Numbered from the stretch's first letter, positions 43,657 to 52,707 are shown. The stretch is 53,945 nt of DNA from Dyadobacter flavalbus (GCF_006149045.1 NZ_VBSN01000033.1:1-53945), one strand, 5' to 3'. A program made the numbers and translations. Notes: a model not told the origin generated them from the sequence alone.

Positions 43657-44316
43657 ATGGCCAAGATTATTGTTTTCGGAGTACTGGATACCGCAGAACT
43701 GGCACACTATTATCTGACAAATGATTCGGAACATGAGGTTGCTGCCTTCACCGTGAATCGCCAGTATATTCAGGCAGAGCAGTTTAAAGGATTGCCCGTT
43801 GTTGCTTTTGAAGACGTTGAAAATCTTTTTCCGCCGGGAGAATATGCTTTTTTTGCCCCGATGACGGGCCGGAACATGAACCGCAACCGCGAAAATATTT
43901 ACAATGAGGCCAAAGCAAAAGGTTATGCATTTATTTCCTACATCAGCTCACGCGCCACAGTATTTGATAAAAATGTAATCGGTGAAAACTGTTTTATACT
44001 GGAAGACAACACAATCCAGCCCTTTACGACTGTCGGGAACAACGTTGTCATGTGGAGCGGCAATCACATCGGCCATCACGGGCAAATCAAAGACCATGTT
44101 TTTTTTACTTCACACGTTGTCCTTTCCGGACATTGTGTCGTGGAACCGTATTCTTTTTTCGGCGTGAACAGTACAATCCGTGATTACACTTCCATAGCAC
44201 AGGGCACATTGGTTGGAATGGCGTCTGCAATTACCAAAGAGACCGAAGAATGGAGTATTTACGTCGGAAATCCGGCTAAAAAAGTGCCGGGTAAAAAGAG
44301 TTTTGAAGCTTACTGA
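43657..44316 (+). CDS. NeuD/PglD-like sugar O- or N-acyltransferase (left-handed beta-helix)
   Basis: A 219-residue protein. The N-terminal part is Rossmann-like (KIIVFGVLDTAELAHYYL). A hexapeptide-repeat beta-helix covers about 95-205 (NVIGENCFILEDNTIQPFTT, VVMWSGNHIGHHGQIKD), with the likely catalytic histidine in the GNHIGHHG region. It ends IYVGNPAKKVPGK, typical of the family. It probably acetylates or formylates an amino sugar, perhaps the product of the upstream aminotransferase. Confidence 0.87.
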   Translation: MAKIIVFGVLDTAELAHYYLTNDSEHEVAAFTVNRQYIQAEQFKGLPVVAFEDVENLFPPGEYAFFAPMTGRNMNRNRENIYNEAKAKGYAFISYISSRATVFDKNVIGENCFILEDNTIQPFTTVGNNVVMWSGNHIGHHGQIKDHVFFTSHVVLSGHCVVEPYSFFGVNSTIRDYTSIAQGTLVGMASAITKETEEWSIYVGNPAKKVPGKKSFEAY

Positions 44317-44383
44317 TTTACTTTCCGCAAAAGAGATTTGTAATCGGGTGATCCAGGGTTTGAGATAGCAATTTATTTGGTTA

Positions 44384-45607
44384 ATGGAGCAGAAGAAAAT
44401 ACTATTTGTAAGTCATGATGCAAACAGGGCAGGAAGTCAGCTGTTGCTTTTGCAGTTGCTGAGGCTTTTGAAAGAAAGGAAAGTTCCCATGCATCTTCTG
44501 CTTTGCAACGGCGGCGAGCTGGAACGTGAATTCGAAGAAGTAACAAGTATCACAAAGCTTTACCAGAACTTTAAAGTAGCTCCGGCGCCGCTTACCGGCA
44601 GACTGCTTAAAACGGTTAATCTGTACAGAAGATATCAGGAACGTTCCGTGCAGAAGATTAACGACCGGATCATTGCGGAAATCGAACTTCAGAACATCGG
44701 GCTTGTATTTATAAATTCCATTGCCAATGCGGGCGTTTTTCATGATTTCCTGAAATTTCTTAACCATTTGCCGCTCGTGTTGTTTGTACACGAACTGGGC
44801 ATGTCAGTGAAAATTTACACGCACGAAAAACATCTTCATTTTCTGCTTAAAAAGACGGACGACCTCATTGCAGTTTCCAAAGCAGTTGCCAGTTATTACA
44901 TCAAAAGGTTCGATTTTCCTGAAAGCCATGTAAGTACCTTTACGCTTTTTGATCATGAACATATTGATCAGAAACTTAAATCGGTCCAGCGCGATTTACT
45001 GGAAAGAACATACCATATTCCAAAGGATGCCATCGTAATCGGTGGCTGCGGCAATGCAGAATGGCGTAAAGGAAACGACATTTTCAACTGGATTGCCAAA
45101 AGCGTGATTCACAAAACCAATCCGCTGCCCGTTTACTTTGTGTGGGTCGGCGCCGGGCCTCAGCATGAAATTTATGAACTTATAGAAAGCGATATCCGTC
45201 AGATGGGTTTAAGCGACCGGATCATTCTGGTCCCTCCTACCCCGCATGCGCTGGATTACATCAACCGCTTTGATGTACTGCTGCTCAGCTCGCGCGAAGA
45301 CCCGTACCCGTTGGTTGTTCTGGAAGCTGCTTTACAGGAAATCCCGGTTGTATGCTTTGACAATGCCGGCGGTGCACCGGAACTGATTGAATCGGATGCG
45401 GGATTTGTAATTCCGTTTATGGATCTTTCAGCAGCATCGGACGCCATTATCCAGCTTATACTTGATCCTTCTTTAAGGGAAACACTGGGCCGTAACGGTC
45501 GGAAAAAGGTTTTGGAAAGGCACAATACGGATAAAAGTCTAGCCCGCATTGAAGCCATCATTCAAAAGTATTTACCCTTACAGGTTTCGGAAAATCATAA
45601 TCAATGA
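44384..45607 (+). CDS. GT4-family glycosyltransferase
   Basis: A 407-residue GT-B enzyme. The N-terminal domain includes ILFVSHDANRAGSQLLLLQL. The C-terminal nucleotide-sugar domain has GGCGNAEWRKGNDIF, YFVWVGAGPQ and the donor-binding segment SSREDPYPLVVLEAALQEIP. It is a retaining transferase in the cytoplasm acting on the growing lipid-linked glycan; donor sugar unknown. It overlaps the next gene by 4 bases (ATGA). Confidence 0.9.
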   Translation: MEQKKILFVSHDANRAGSQLLLLQLLRLLKERKVPMHLLLCNGGELEREFEEVTSITKLYQNFKVAPAPLTGRLLKTVNLYRRYQERSVQKINDRIIAEIELQNIGLVFINSIANAGVFHDFLKFLNHLPLVLFVHELGMSVKIYTHEKHLHFLLKKTDDLIAVSKAVASYYIKRFDFPESHVSTFTLFDHEHIDQKLKSVQRDLLERTYHIPKDAIVIGGCGNAEWRKGNDIFNWIAKSVIHKTNPLPVYFVWVGAGPQHEIYELIESDIRQMGLSDRIILVPPTPHALDYINRFDVLLLSSREDPYPLVVLEAALQEIPVVCFDNAGGAPELIESDAGFVIPFMDLSAASDAIIQLILDPSLRETLGRNGRKKVLERHNTDKSLARIEAIIQKYLPLQVSENHNQ

Positions 45608-46587
45608 CCATTGCCTTTACAATCTGTTCAATCAATTATCTGGCTCAGGCGCGGACTTTAGGAGATTCCCTGAAATCGACTAATCCGGAAATAAAATTCA
45701 TTATCGGGCTTGTTGATTCGGTTAAAAATGTGGTTTTTGATGAAAGCTACACGCCTGAATTCCCGATGATTGAAATTGATAAAATTGACATAAAGGATTT
45801 TCAGGAAATGGCCGGCAGGTATAATATTACCGAACTGAACACGGCCGTCAAGCCTTTCTATTTTACTTACTTTTTCAAACAGTATTCGGAAGCTGAAAAC
45901 GTCATCTATTTTGATCCGGATATCATTGTATTTCAGCCTTTAAGCGGGTTACTGAATTCCCTTGCGGAGCATAAGGCCGTTCTGACGCCGCACATCAACT
46001 CACCGATCGAAGACCGCCTAGTCCCGAACGAACTGCATCATTTGAATACCGGAATTTACAACCTGGGATTTGCTGCTTTCCGGCGTTCGGAAGAAACGAC
46101 GGAGTTTGTTCACTGGTGGGAGGAAAAACTACGCTATGAATGCCTGATCGATCTTTGCAACGGTCTTTTTGTCGATCAGAACTGGATGAATTTTCTGCCG
46201 GTTTTTATGCCGGAAACCCATATCGAAAGAAACCCGGGCTACAATGCCGCTTACTGGAACCTGCACGAGCGCACTTTTTCTGTGAAGAACGATACGATAT
46301 TTGTCAATGAAACCAATCCGCTGATTTTCTTTCATTACAGCGGCTACGATCCTGAAAAACCGGATGTGTTGTCGAAATATCAAAACCGTTTTGAGCTGAA
46401 ACAACGCCCGGATCTCACAATTTTGTTTGACCTTTACAGAAACAAACTTCTGGAGAACGGAAATGCATATTATCGCAAATTTCCGTGTTCTTATATCAGG
46501 CCGGTGCAAATCCGGCGTTATCAGAGGATAAGAAAATGGCTGAAAATGCCATTGCAATATTTAATTGACCAGCTGGCAACAACCTGA
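45604..46587 (+). CDS. Glycosyltransferase with intact DxD motif (GT8-like fold)
   Basis: A 327-residue GT-A-type protein. Asp104-Pro-Asp106 in NVIYFDPDIIVF is a clear metal/nucleotide-sugar DxD. Further marks are HHLNTGIYNLGFAAFR, WWEEKLRYECLIDLCNGLFV with DQNWMNFLPVF, and FFHYSGYDP. It is related to the gene two positions downstream, which has lost the DxD. It overlaps both neighbours by a few bases, so translation is coupled. Confidence 0.82.
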   Translation: MTIAFTICSINYLAQARTLGDSLKSTNPEIKFIIGLVDSVKNVVFDESYTPEFPMIEIDKIDIKDFQEMAGRYNITELNTAVKPFYFTYFFKQYSEAENVIYFDPDIIVFQPLSGLLNSLAEHKAVLTPHINSPIEDRLVPNELHHLNTGIYNLGFAAFRRSEETTEFVHWWEEKLRYECLIDLCNGLFVDQNWMNFLPVFMPETHIERNPGYNAAYWNLHERTFSVKNDTIFVNETNPLIFFHYSGYDPEKPDVLSKYQNRFELKQRPDLTILFDLYRNKLLENGNAYYRKFPCSYIRPVQIRRYQRIRKWLKMPLQYLIDQLATT

Positions 46588-47351
46588 TGAAAGAACTTGT
46601 ATCTGTAATAATCCCTATACTGAACCCCGAAATCAATCCTACGGAAGAAAAACTTCTGCATCATTGCCTGGAAACGCTCACCAGTTATCCGCTGATCTTT
46701 ATTACTTATGAAGGTGCGGATTTGTCCATTATTAAAGAGCATAACGAAAATATAGACGTCGTTCATTTTCCCCGGAAATATTTCAGTTCCCGGCAGCACC
46801 TTGCCAGTCTGTTGCTCATGGAAGACTTTTATGATCGTTTCAACTGGTCGGAATTCCTGCTCGTGCATGAGCTGAACAGCTGGATCGTGAGAGATGAACT
46901 GTATTACTGGTGCAAGCAAGGTTATGATTATCTGAAAGCCGGCCCTGTTTACAATGATGTGATTTCAGCTAAAAACAATTCCATTTCCAGGTTTCTGGGC
47001 ATGAATGAAGCGGAGAAAATCTCGTTTGCAAACGGCTATGAAAATAACGGACTGTACCTTTGCCGGATTGAACGGATGACAAAAGCGCTGAAAGGGAAAA
47101 ACAGGGAAGCGCACCAGTACCGGAATTCGGAAAATTTGCCCAATGCGGATTCCGTTTTCTGGGATATTGAAGCCAACCGTTTCTGGCCGTATTTGCGCAA
47201 GCCTACGGAAATTGTCCGTAATCATTTTGCGCAGAACGCCGTAACGCTGGAAAATCCTGAAACCAAAAACCTGCCGTTTGCACTGACCGGAATTTCGAGA
47301 TCAAATATTCAGCAATTGCCCTATTTCAAATCATTGCCGGAAGCGGATTAA
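46587..47351 (+). CDS. DUF5672 family protein, probable glycosyltransferase
   Basis: A 254-residue protein matching the DUF5672 pattern: LTSYPLIFITYEGA, FLLVHELNSWIVRDELYYWC followed by KQGYDYLKAGP, and ANGYENNGLYLCRIERM. The family is found in polysaccharide loci of Bacteroidota and other phyla and looks like a GT-A glycosyltransferase, though activity is unproven. The ELNSW segment takes the position where a DxD would be expected. Its start overlaps the upstream stop by one base (TGATG). Confidence 0.78.
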   Translation: MKELVSVIIPILNPEINPTEEKLLHHCLETLTSYPLIFITYEGADLSIIKEHNENIDVVHFPRKYFSSRQHLASLLLMEDFYDRFNWSEFLLVHELNSWIVRDELYYWCKQGYDYLKAGPVYNDVISAKNNSISRFLGMNEAEKISFANGYENNGLYLCRIERMTKALKGKNREAHQYRNSENLPNADSVFWDIEANRFWPYLRKPTEIVRNHFAQNAVTLENPETKNLPFALTGISRSNIQQLPYFKSLPEAD

Positions 47352-47357
47352 TTACGC

Positions 47358-48311
47358 ATGAAGATCCTATTTACCGTTTGCAACCGAACAAATCTTACCC
47401 ATGCACTCGTATTGGCCGACTCCGCGTTGCTTCATCAGCCGGACTGTGCTTTTTACTTATGCTGGGTTGATTCCGTACCTTTGACCAATCTTCCGGCACA
47501 TATAAAATTACTTGCAGCAGATCAGGCCAACTTTCCGGCATGGAACTCCATGCACGAACATTACTTTGATTATGAACTGCTTGCAGCTTGCCGGCCATGG
47601 TTTGCACTGGAACTGCTCCGGCTGCATGAAAACTGCACCCGGCTTACATTTTTGTCGCCGTCTGTTTTCCTGAACGCGCCTTTTGATGAAGTTATGAGTT
47701 CAGGCGCTGCTTTTTTCCTGACTGTAAATATTCATAAACCTTTGCCGCACTCTCCGTTTCTGGACGATAAAAGAATCCTGAACGCAGGCATGTTCCATTC
47801 AGGAAGCTGGACGCTGAAACCTTCGGAAACGACACTCCGCGTACTAAAATGGTGGGCCGAACGCACTGCCGACCGCGCACAGTTTGATCTTTGCAGCGGC
47901 ATGAACACAGACCAGTTATGGCTTAATTATGTGCCCGTCTGGATTCAGGAGACCACGCTGGTTTCGCATTCGGGCTGGCATTACGGGCTAAACTCGGTTT
48001 TAAACAAAAATCTGGAAATAGAAAACGGCCAGTATCTTGTTGATCAAAAACCGCTTGTTTCACTTGACTTTGCCGGCCTCGACTTCTTTGATCCGATCTG
48101 GTCGGATCATATCGGGCTGCTTTCGCACAACAAAACTTTCAAAAAACTTTTTGCTGAATACCGGAAAAAGGTTGAAGAGAAGGAAAAAATGCATGGCGTA
48201 AAAGGATTTCCGGGGTACGGAAAAGCATCTGAAATCAAAGAAAACAGGCTTTTCAGAAATAAATTTGCAAAAAGGTTGAAGGCCGTTTCCACATATATTG
48301 ACCAGTTTTAA
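47358..48311 (+). CDS. Glycosyltransferase-like paralogue lacking the DxD motif
   Basis: A 317-residue protein related to the product of 45604-46587: ILNAGMFHSG matches HLNTGIYNLG, FDLCSGMNTDQLWLNYVPVW matches IDLCNGLFVDQNWMNFLPVF, and LVSLDFAGLDF matches LIFFHYSGYDP. Where the paralogue has Asp-Pro-Asp, this one has Ser100-Pro-Ser102 (LTFLSPSVFL). It may be inactive, metal-independent or a partner of the active enzyme. The gene is intact and tightly packed in the operon, which argues against simple decay. Confidence 0.7.
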   Translation: MKILFTVCNRTNLTHALVLADSALLHQPDCAFYLCWVDSVPLTNLPAHIKLLAADQANFPAWNSMHEHYFDYELLAACRPWFALELLRLHENCTRLTFLSPSVFLNAPFDEVMSSGAAFFLTVNIHKPLPHSPFLDDKRILNAGMFHSGSWTLKPSETTLRVLKWWAERTADRAQFDLCSGMNTDQLWLNYVPVWIQETTLVSHSGWHYGLNSVLNKNLEIENGQYLVDQKPLVSLDFAGLDFFDPIWSDHIGLLSHNKTFKKLFAEYRKKVEEKEKMHGVKGFPGYGKASEIKENRLFRNKFAKRLKAVSTYIDQF

Positions 48312-48336
48312 CAATCAACAGCGGAATCCGTACAGC

Positions 48337-49224
48337 ATGAATTTCCTTGAAAAAAACACGCACGAATTGCGGAACTCCATTTCCGGATTAAAAATTGACG
48401 TGGCAAAAAGTGCATTAAGTAAGTCTGAATTTCCCAAACTCACCGTCATTACGCCGTCGTACAATCAGGCAGATTTTCTGGAACGCACGATCCTCAGCGT
48501 TCTGAACCAGAATTATCCCAATCTGGAATACATTATTATTGACGGCGGTTCTACGGACAAAAGTGTTGATATAATCAGAAAATACGAAAAATACCTTTCC
48601 TGGTGGGTTTCGGAAAAAGACCGTGGCCAGGTTCATGCCATCAATAAGGCACTTGAAAAAGCAACCGGAGATTACATCAGTTTCCAGAATTCGGACGATG
48701 TTTATTTCCCGGATACATTCAGGATTTTCGGAGAAGCGGTGCGCAAAAGTGCCGATGATATTCTGTACGGAGATCTGTACATGATCACAACGGACGACGA
48801 GGTTACAGAAATTCTCAAAACAACATCTTATAACCTGAACTGCCAGATTCTGGAAGGCATGCAGATTCATAATCAGTCTCTGTTTTTCAAACGTTCCCTT
48901 GTGGAAAAGTACGGGGTTTTCGATGAAAGCTTCCGCTTTGCCTTTGATTACGAATTCATAACCCGCTATACGGCAAAAGGAACGACAACGGTCCGTAAAG
49001 TGGAAGGGCTTGCCGGTGCCTTAAGGGTTCATGCGGATGCAAAATCTTCCACCATTGCGTCCGTTGGAAAAGAAGAACACCTTCGTGTGCAGAAAATGTA
49101 CCTTACGGAAAATGCTTCCGCTCCTCTCAACAAAATAAGGTATCTTAGTTGCCGGATTCGTAAAGTTGCCTATTTCGCTTTGCGGTTTGATTTCCAATAT
49201 ATCCGTTTCAGGTATTCAAGATGA
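48337..49224 (+). CDS. GT2-family glycosyltransferase
   Basis: A 295-residue protein from the ATG at 48337 (an upstream in-frame TTG at 48298 would overlap the previous gene). GT-A fold marks: LTVITPSYNQADFLERTILS, IIIDGGSTDKS, SEKDRGQVHAINKAL, and FQNSDDVYFP as the acidic metal-binding segment. It is an inverting transferase acting in the cytoplasm. It overlaps the polymerase-like gene by 4 bases. Confidence 0.9.
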   Translation: MNFLEKNTHELRNSISGLKIDVAKSALSKSEFPKLTVITPSYNQADFLERTILSVLNQNYPNLEYIIIDGGSTDKSVDIIRKYEKYLSWWVSEKDRGQVHAINKALEKATGDYISFQNSDDVYFPDTFRIFGEAVRKSADDILYGDLYMITTDDEVTEILKTTSYNLNCQILEGMQIHNQSLFFKRSLVEKYGVFDESFRFAFDYEFITRYTAKGTTTVRKVEGLAGALRVHADAKSSTIASVGKEEHLRVQKMYLTENASAPLNKIRYLSCRIRKVAYFALRFDFQYIRFRYSR

Positions 49225-50549
49225 ACTGGAGTTTACTAAGCATCACTAGTAATTTTACCAACCTCAGATATTCGCTAGGCATCGCCATGATGTTCAACGG
49301 CTTCCCGCTGATTTTCTTTTTCCGGGATACGTTGGGCATCGGTCCGGCAAGCAGTGTATTTACGGCAATCTTTTTTACGCTTGCGCTGCTGCTGATGACG
49401 CCGGTGCATCTTTTTAAAAGATTGTACAAACCCAATACGATTCTGCTGAACCTCGGGCTCGGATTTTTGCTGCTTACCTTTTATTACTTCCTCTTTATCA
49501 ATTCAGTTGGAAAATCTGTTGCTGACATTGGCAATTACGTTTTCATTTTCGGCTTTATGGTTTTACTGCTGCATGTTCCGAACGATGTCAAGGACACGCT
49601 CATTGCGGTTTTGTTTGTTCTTTCCTTTTTTGCCAACATTACCCTTGTTTACTCCCTGCTGACGGACCCGAACTGGACGCCGGGCATGCGTGCAGCCGTA
49701 AGTTTTGCGAATGACGGCGCACAACCGGGCGGAAATCCGCATATAACAGCCCGTAACGGCGTCATATGCATACTGACAGCCATGATTATGCTTGTCAGAA
49801 CAAAAGGTATTTTCACCAAGTTGTTCCTGTTTTTCTCCGTTCTGTTCAGTCTGGCTGTTGTTATTCTTTCGCTTGCGAAATCAAGTTATCTTGGTTTGGG
49901 ACTGATGATCGGCGCTTACCTGCTGTTTCAGTTCCGGGTTTCCAGTATTTTCTCAGCCGTCGGGAATGCGTTCAAATTCCGGAATATGCTGATTATCATC
50001 CTTATTTTTGTCGGCATCAATTATTTCCTCAACCGTTACGGCGATATTCTGAACCTTTTGCTTGGCTATTGGGACGTTTTTGAAAGCCGTATTATGGACG
50101 TTATTTTTACGTCAACGGGTTTGAAACTTTCCGATACAGCCGATGTCGATTATTCTGCGATGGGCCGTGTCAGCGGTTTTGGCGAATTCATTGAAACACT
50201 TTTTTCATGGAATGTTTTTCTTGGAAGAGGATATAAATCCGATTATCTGGATGTCCCGATCCTGGAATCCTGGGTAAATCACGGCTTTTTCGGGTTCGTC
50301 TTCTTTGCAGGGTTCAACTTTTTCCTGTTTATCTATGCCATTCGCGAGATTAAAAGAAATACAAACCAGCTTACAACTTTCCTTGCCTATTTCTTCTTGT
50401 CGCTGATGGTTCTGCTCATCACCGGCGGAAGGCCGTACGACATTGCATTCTGGTTTCCCTATGCCGTTATGATCCGTTTTCTGGGAATCAGATATCCGCA
50501 AAGCATGAAGCCGGCCGCCGTAAACAGGATTGCTGCGTCTGTATCTTAA
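49221..50549 (+). CDS. O-antigen polymerase/ligase-like membrane protein (Wzy/WaaL type)
   Basis: A 442-residue protein with about 11-12 membrane segments. A large periplasmic loop (about 300-350) follows the Wzy_C-like stretch FSLAVVILSLAKSSYLGLGL. The pattern (membrane helices, an SxxAxS-like motif, a late periplasmic loop with an Arg/His) fits polymerases or ligases of lipid-linked glycans. Finding it in an operon that has its own ABC exporter is noteworthy, because ABC-dependent glycans are usually finished in the cytoplasm. Confidence 0.8.
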   Translation: MNWSLLSITSNFTNLRYSLGIAMMFNGFPLIFFFRDTLGIGPASSVFTAIFFTLALLLMTPVHLFKRLYKPNTILLNLGLGFLLLTFYYFLFINSVGKSVADIGNYVFIFGFMVLLLHVPNDVKDTLIAVLFVLSFFANITLVYSLLTDPNWTPGMRAAVSFANDGAQPGGNPHITARNGVICILTAMIMLVRTKGIFTKLFLFFSVLFSLAVVILSLAKSSYLGLGLMIGAYLLFQFRVSSIFSAVGNAFKFRNMLIIILIFVGINYFLNRYGDILNLLLGYWDVFESRIMDVIFTSTGLKLSDTADVDYSAMGRVSGFGEFIETLFSWNVFLGRGYKSDYLDVPILESWVNHGFFGFVFFAGFNFFLFIYAIREIKRNTNQLTTFLAYFFLSLMVLLITGGRPYDIAFWFPYAVMIRFLGIRYPQSMKPAAVNRIAASVS

Positions 50550-50596
50550 ACTTAATATTCTCATACATCAGGAACTGCATCCGGAAAAGCCGGAAA

Positions 50597-51664
50597 ATGA
50601 TTCCGGCAACACACATGAAAGACCGAGTAGAACAACTTGACGGATTAAGAGGCATTTTTTCCATTCTTGTCATTGCTCATCATCACAATGCATTCAAAAG
50701 CTCCGTTTTTTACAACAACTTCTTTGTAATCCATTCCAGCCTTTTTGTCGATTTCTTCTTTGTCCTGAGCGGATTTGTTATAGCCATGAATTACATCGGC
50801 CGTATCCGTACTGCCGGGGATTTTGTAACATTCATAAAAAAACGGTTCATACGACTGTATCCGCTTCTGTTTTACACCGAAATCGTTTTCATCCTTGCAA
50901 ACCTGGCCGGAGAAGAAAGTTCAATGAAAAATGCCGGAAACCTCGGTATGGAATACTACTTATCGACTGCGCTGGATACGCTTACGTTCATGGGCTCTAC
51001 GCCGGTGTTTGGCAGCTGGATGAGCATTAATTATCCGGCATGGTCTATTTCTGCGGAAATGGTTTCCTACTTCGTCTTCGGAATTGTCATTCTGCTTCTG
51101 CCGCGATTCAAATACCTGTTTTTTGGCGTAATTACAGCTGTTTCTGCCTTGTTCATCATTTCAAAAGGCGAATATCTGCTGGCTTACGACTATGGTTTTG
51201 TACGCGGACTGCTGTGTTTCTGCATCGGCATTTACACGCATCTTTTGCTAAGTAAAAGAAGGTTTCATCTGGCTGCATTTGAAATTCCTTTTCTGATTTT
51301 TATGGTTGCTGCCATGTATTTTACGCATCACTGGAACCTGAATTTGTGGAAACTGGCTTTTCCGTTTATTTTTTCAATCGGGATTATCATTTTTGCAAGC
51401 TCCGGCGGCATGGTTTCAAAACTGCTTTCCAGCAGGCCGTTCCAGTATCTGGGCAAAATTTCCTACTCCATTTATCTCAATCATGCCATTGTGCTCATTT
51501 TCGTCAATGTAGTCCTTTTCCGCATCCTGAAATCGCCGGCAACGGAGCCTATGATCGGAATTTCGTTGCTTGTCTCCATTCTATTGACCATTCTATATTC
51601 TCATTTTACTTACGAATTCATTGAGAAAAGAGCCGGCAGATTTCTTAAATCAAAGCTGGAATGA
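50597..51664 (+). CDS. Acyltransferase 3 family membrane O-acyltransferase
   Basis: A 355-residue protein with about ten membrane segments. The family start is EQLDGLRGIFSILVIAHHHN, with the catalytic-type histidines in AHHH, and a later FVLSGFVIAMNYIGRI and FIKKRFIRLYPLLFYTE follow. It probably O-acetylates the polysaccharide on the periplasmic side. A second ATG at 50615 (MKDRVEQLDG) is an equally plausible start. It is the last tightly packed gene of the polysaccharide operon. Confidence 0.9.
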   Translation: MIPATHMKDRVEQLDGLRGIFSILVIAHHHNAFKSSVFYNNFFVIHSSLFVDFFFVLSGFVIAMNYIGRIRTAGDFVTFIKKRFIRLYPLLFYTEIVFILANLAGEESSMKNAGNLGMEYYLSTALDTLTFMGSTPVFGSWMSINYPAWSISAEMVSYFVFGIVILLLPRFKYLFFGVITAVSALFIISKGEYLLAYDYGFVRGLLCFCIGIYTHLLLSKRRFHLAAFEIPFLIFMVAAMYFTHHWNLNLWKLAFPFIFSIGIIIFASSGGMVSKLLSSRPFQYLGKISYSIYLNHAIVLIFVNVVLFRILKSPATEPMIGISLLVSILLTILYSHFTYEFIEKRAGRFLKSKLE

Positions 51665-51773
51665 TGTTTTCTGTCCCTTTTAAAACCAGCTTGCATGCCG
51701 CTTCTTATCAGGTTTTTTTAAACCTTTCGCAGGCAGGATTGGTTAATTATACAGGACTAAAAAACTTAAAATC

Positions 51774-52070
51774 ATGGCCACATTTTCAGAACTTATCAAC
51801 AGCAACAAGCCCGTTCTCGTGGATTTTTCAGCCGAATGGTGCGGACCTTGTAAAATGATGAAACCCATCCTGGAACAAGTGAAATCCGAGCTTGGAGATT
51901 CCGCTACAATCATCAAAGTGGACGTGGACAAAAACCAGTCAGCGGCCAACGCGTACAAAATCCAGGGCGTTCCGACATTGATCGTATTCAAACACGGCAA
52001 ACCGATGTGGCGGCAGTCGGGTGTTGTACAGGCGGATCAGCTTAAATCGGTTATTAAAAAGTATATTTAA
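51774..52070 (+). CDS. Thioredoxin
   Basis: A 98-residue single thioredoxin domain, cytoplasmic. The active site is WCGPC with Cys23 and Cys26 (FSAEWCGPCKMMKPIL), and the cis-proline is in GVPTLIVF. It is slightly shorter than classical thioredoxin at the N-terminus. It reduces protein disulfides using thioredoxin reductase, not encoded here. A 109-base gap separates it from the polysaccharide operon, and only 13 bases separate it from the cysteine-rich pentapeptide protein, so these two are probably co-transcribed. Confidence 0.94.
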   Translation: MATFSELINSNKPVLVDFSAEWCGPCKMMKPILEQVKSELGDSATIIKVDVDKNQSAANAYKIQGVPTLIVFKHGKPMWRQSGVVQADQLKSVIKKYI

Positions 52071-52083
52071 TCAAACATAGAAA

Positions 52084-52647
52084 ATGGCAGTTAGCAGCAA
52101 TCTGGAATTTATAAACAACATTGATTTTAGCCGGGAACCGCTTCCGGACACCAGTTTTGAACAATATAAATTCACAAATTGTACCTTTTCGGATCTGGCT
52201 GGAATTGATTTTATTGACTGTATTTTTCAGGATTGCAACATCAGTAATGCAAGTGTAAAAAACTGCAAGATTTCCGATATTGCTTTTATCAACTGCAAGC
52301 TGACGGGCGTTAATTTTTCCGAAAGCAAGGACTTTGCATTTACGGCCAAATTTGAGAACTGCATTCTGGATTATGCCATTTTTGAACAGAAAAAGCTGAA
52401 CAAAAGTGTTTTTAACAATTGCCGGATTCAAGGTGCAGACTTTACGCAGGCAGATATGTCGAAATGCAAACTGAACAATTGCGACTTTATGGATACCGTC
52501 TTTTATAATACCAATCTTGCGGGCGCTGACTTTTCGAACAGTAAAAATTTCACGATTGATCCGGCCAGTAATAATGTCAAAAAGGCCAGATTTCTGGCTT
52601 CCGACCTGGCCGGCTTGCTTACCAAATTTGATATAATTATTAAATAG
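52084..52647 (+). CDS. Pentapeptide-repeat protein (Qnr/MfpA-like)
   Basis: A 187-residue protein of pentapeptide repeats with the central Phe/Leu/Ile every five residues, for example F43, F48, I53, V58, I63, F68, L73 and F78. A break follows at 79-89, then F90 to F150. All nine cysteines (33, 46, 51, 61, 71, 93, 113, 128, 133) are at the i-2 position facing the inside of the helix, as in Qnr proteins. The fold mimics DNA. Qnr and MfpA bind gyrase/topoisomerase IV, but that role is only an analogy here. Confidence 0.85.
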   Translation: MAVSSNLEFINNIDFSREPLPDTSFEQYKFTNCTFSDLAGIDFIDCIFQDCNISNASVKNCKISDIAFINCKLTGVNFSESKDFAFTAKFENCILDYAIFEQKKLNKSVFNNCRIQGADFTQADMSKCKLNNCDFMDTVFYNTNLAGADFSNSKNFTIDPASNNVKKARFLASDLAGLLTKFDIIIK

Positions 52648-52707
52648 TATTTTGAACGGCTGCATTTTTTCCGTTAATTGAACAGACCGTATTTTACAAT
52701 TAGCCTC

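Noticed and set aside
51710..51725. Palindrome AGGTTT/AAACCT before the thioredoxin gene as a terminator
   Set aside because: Six base pairs only and no T-run after it; not enough to call.
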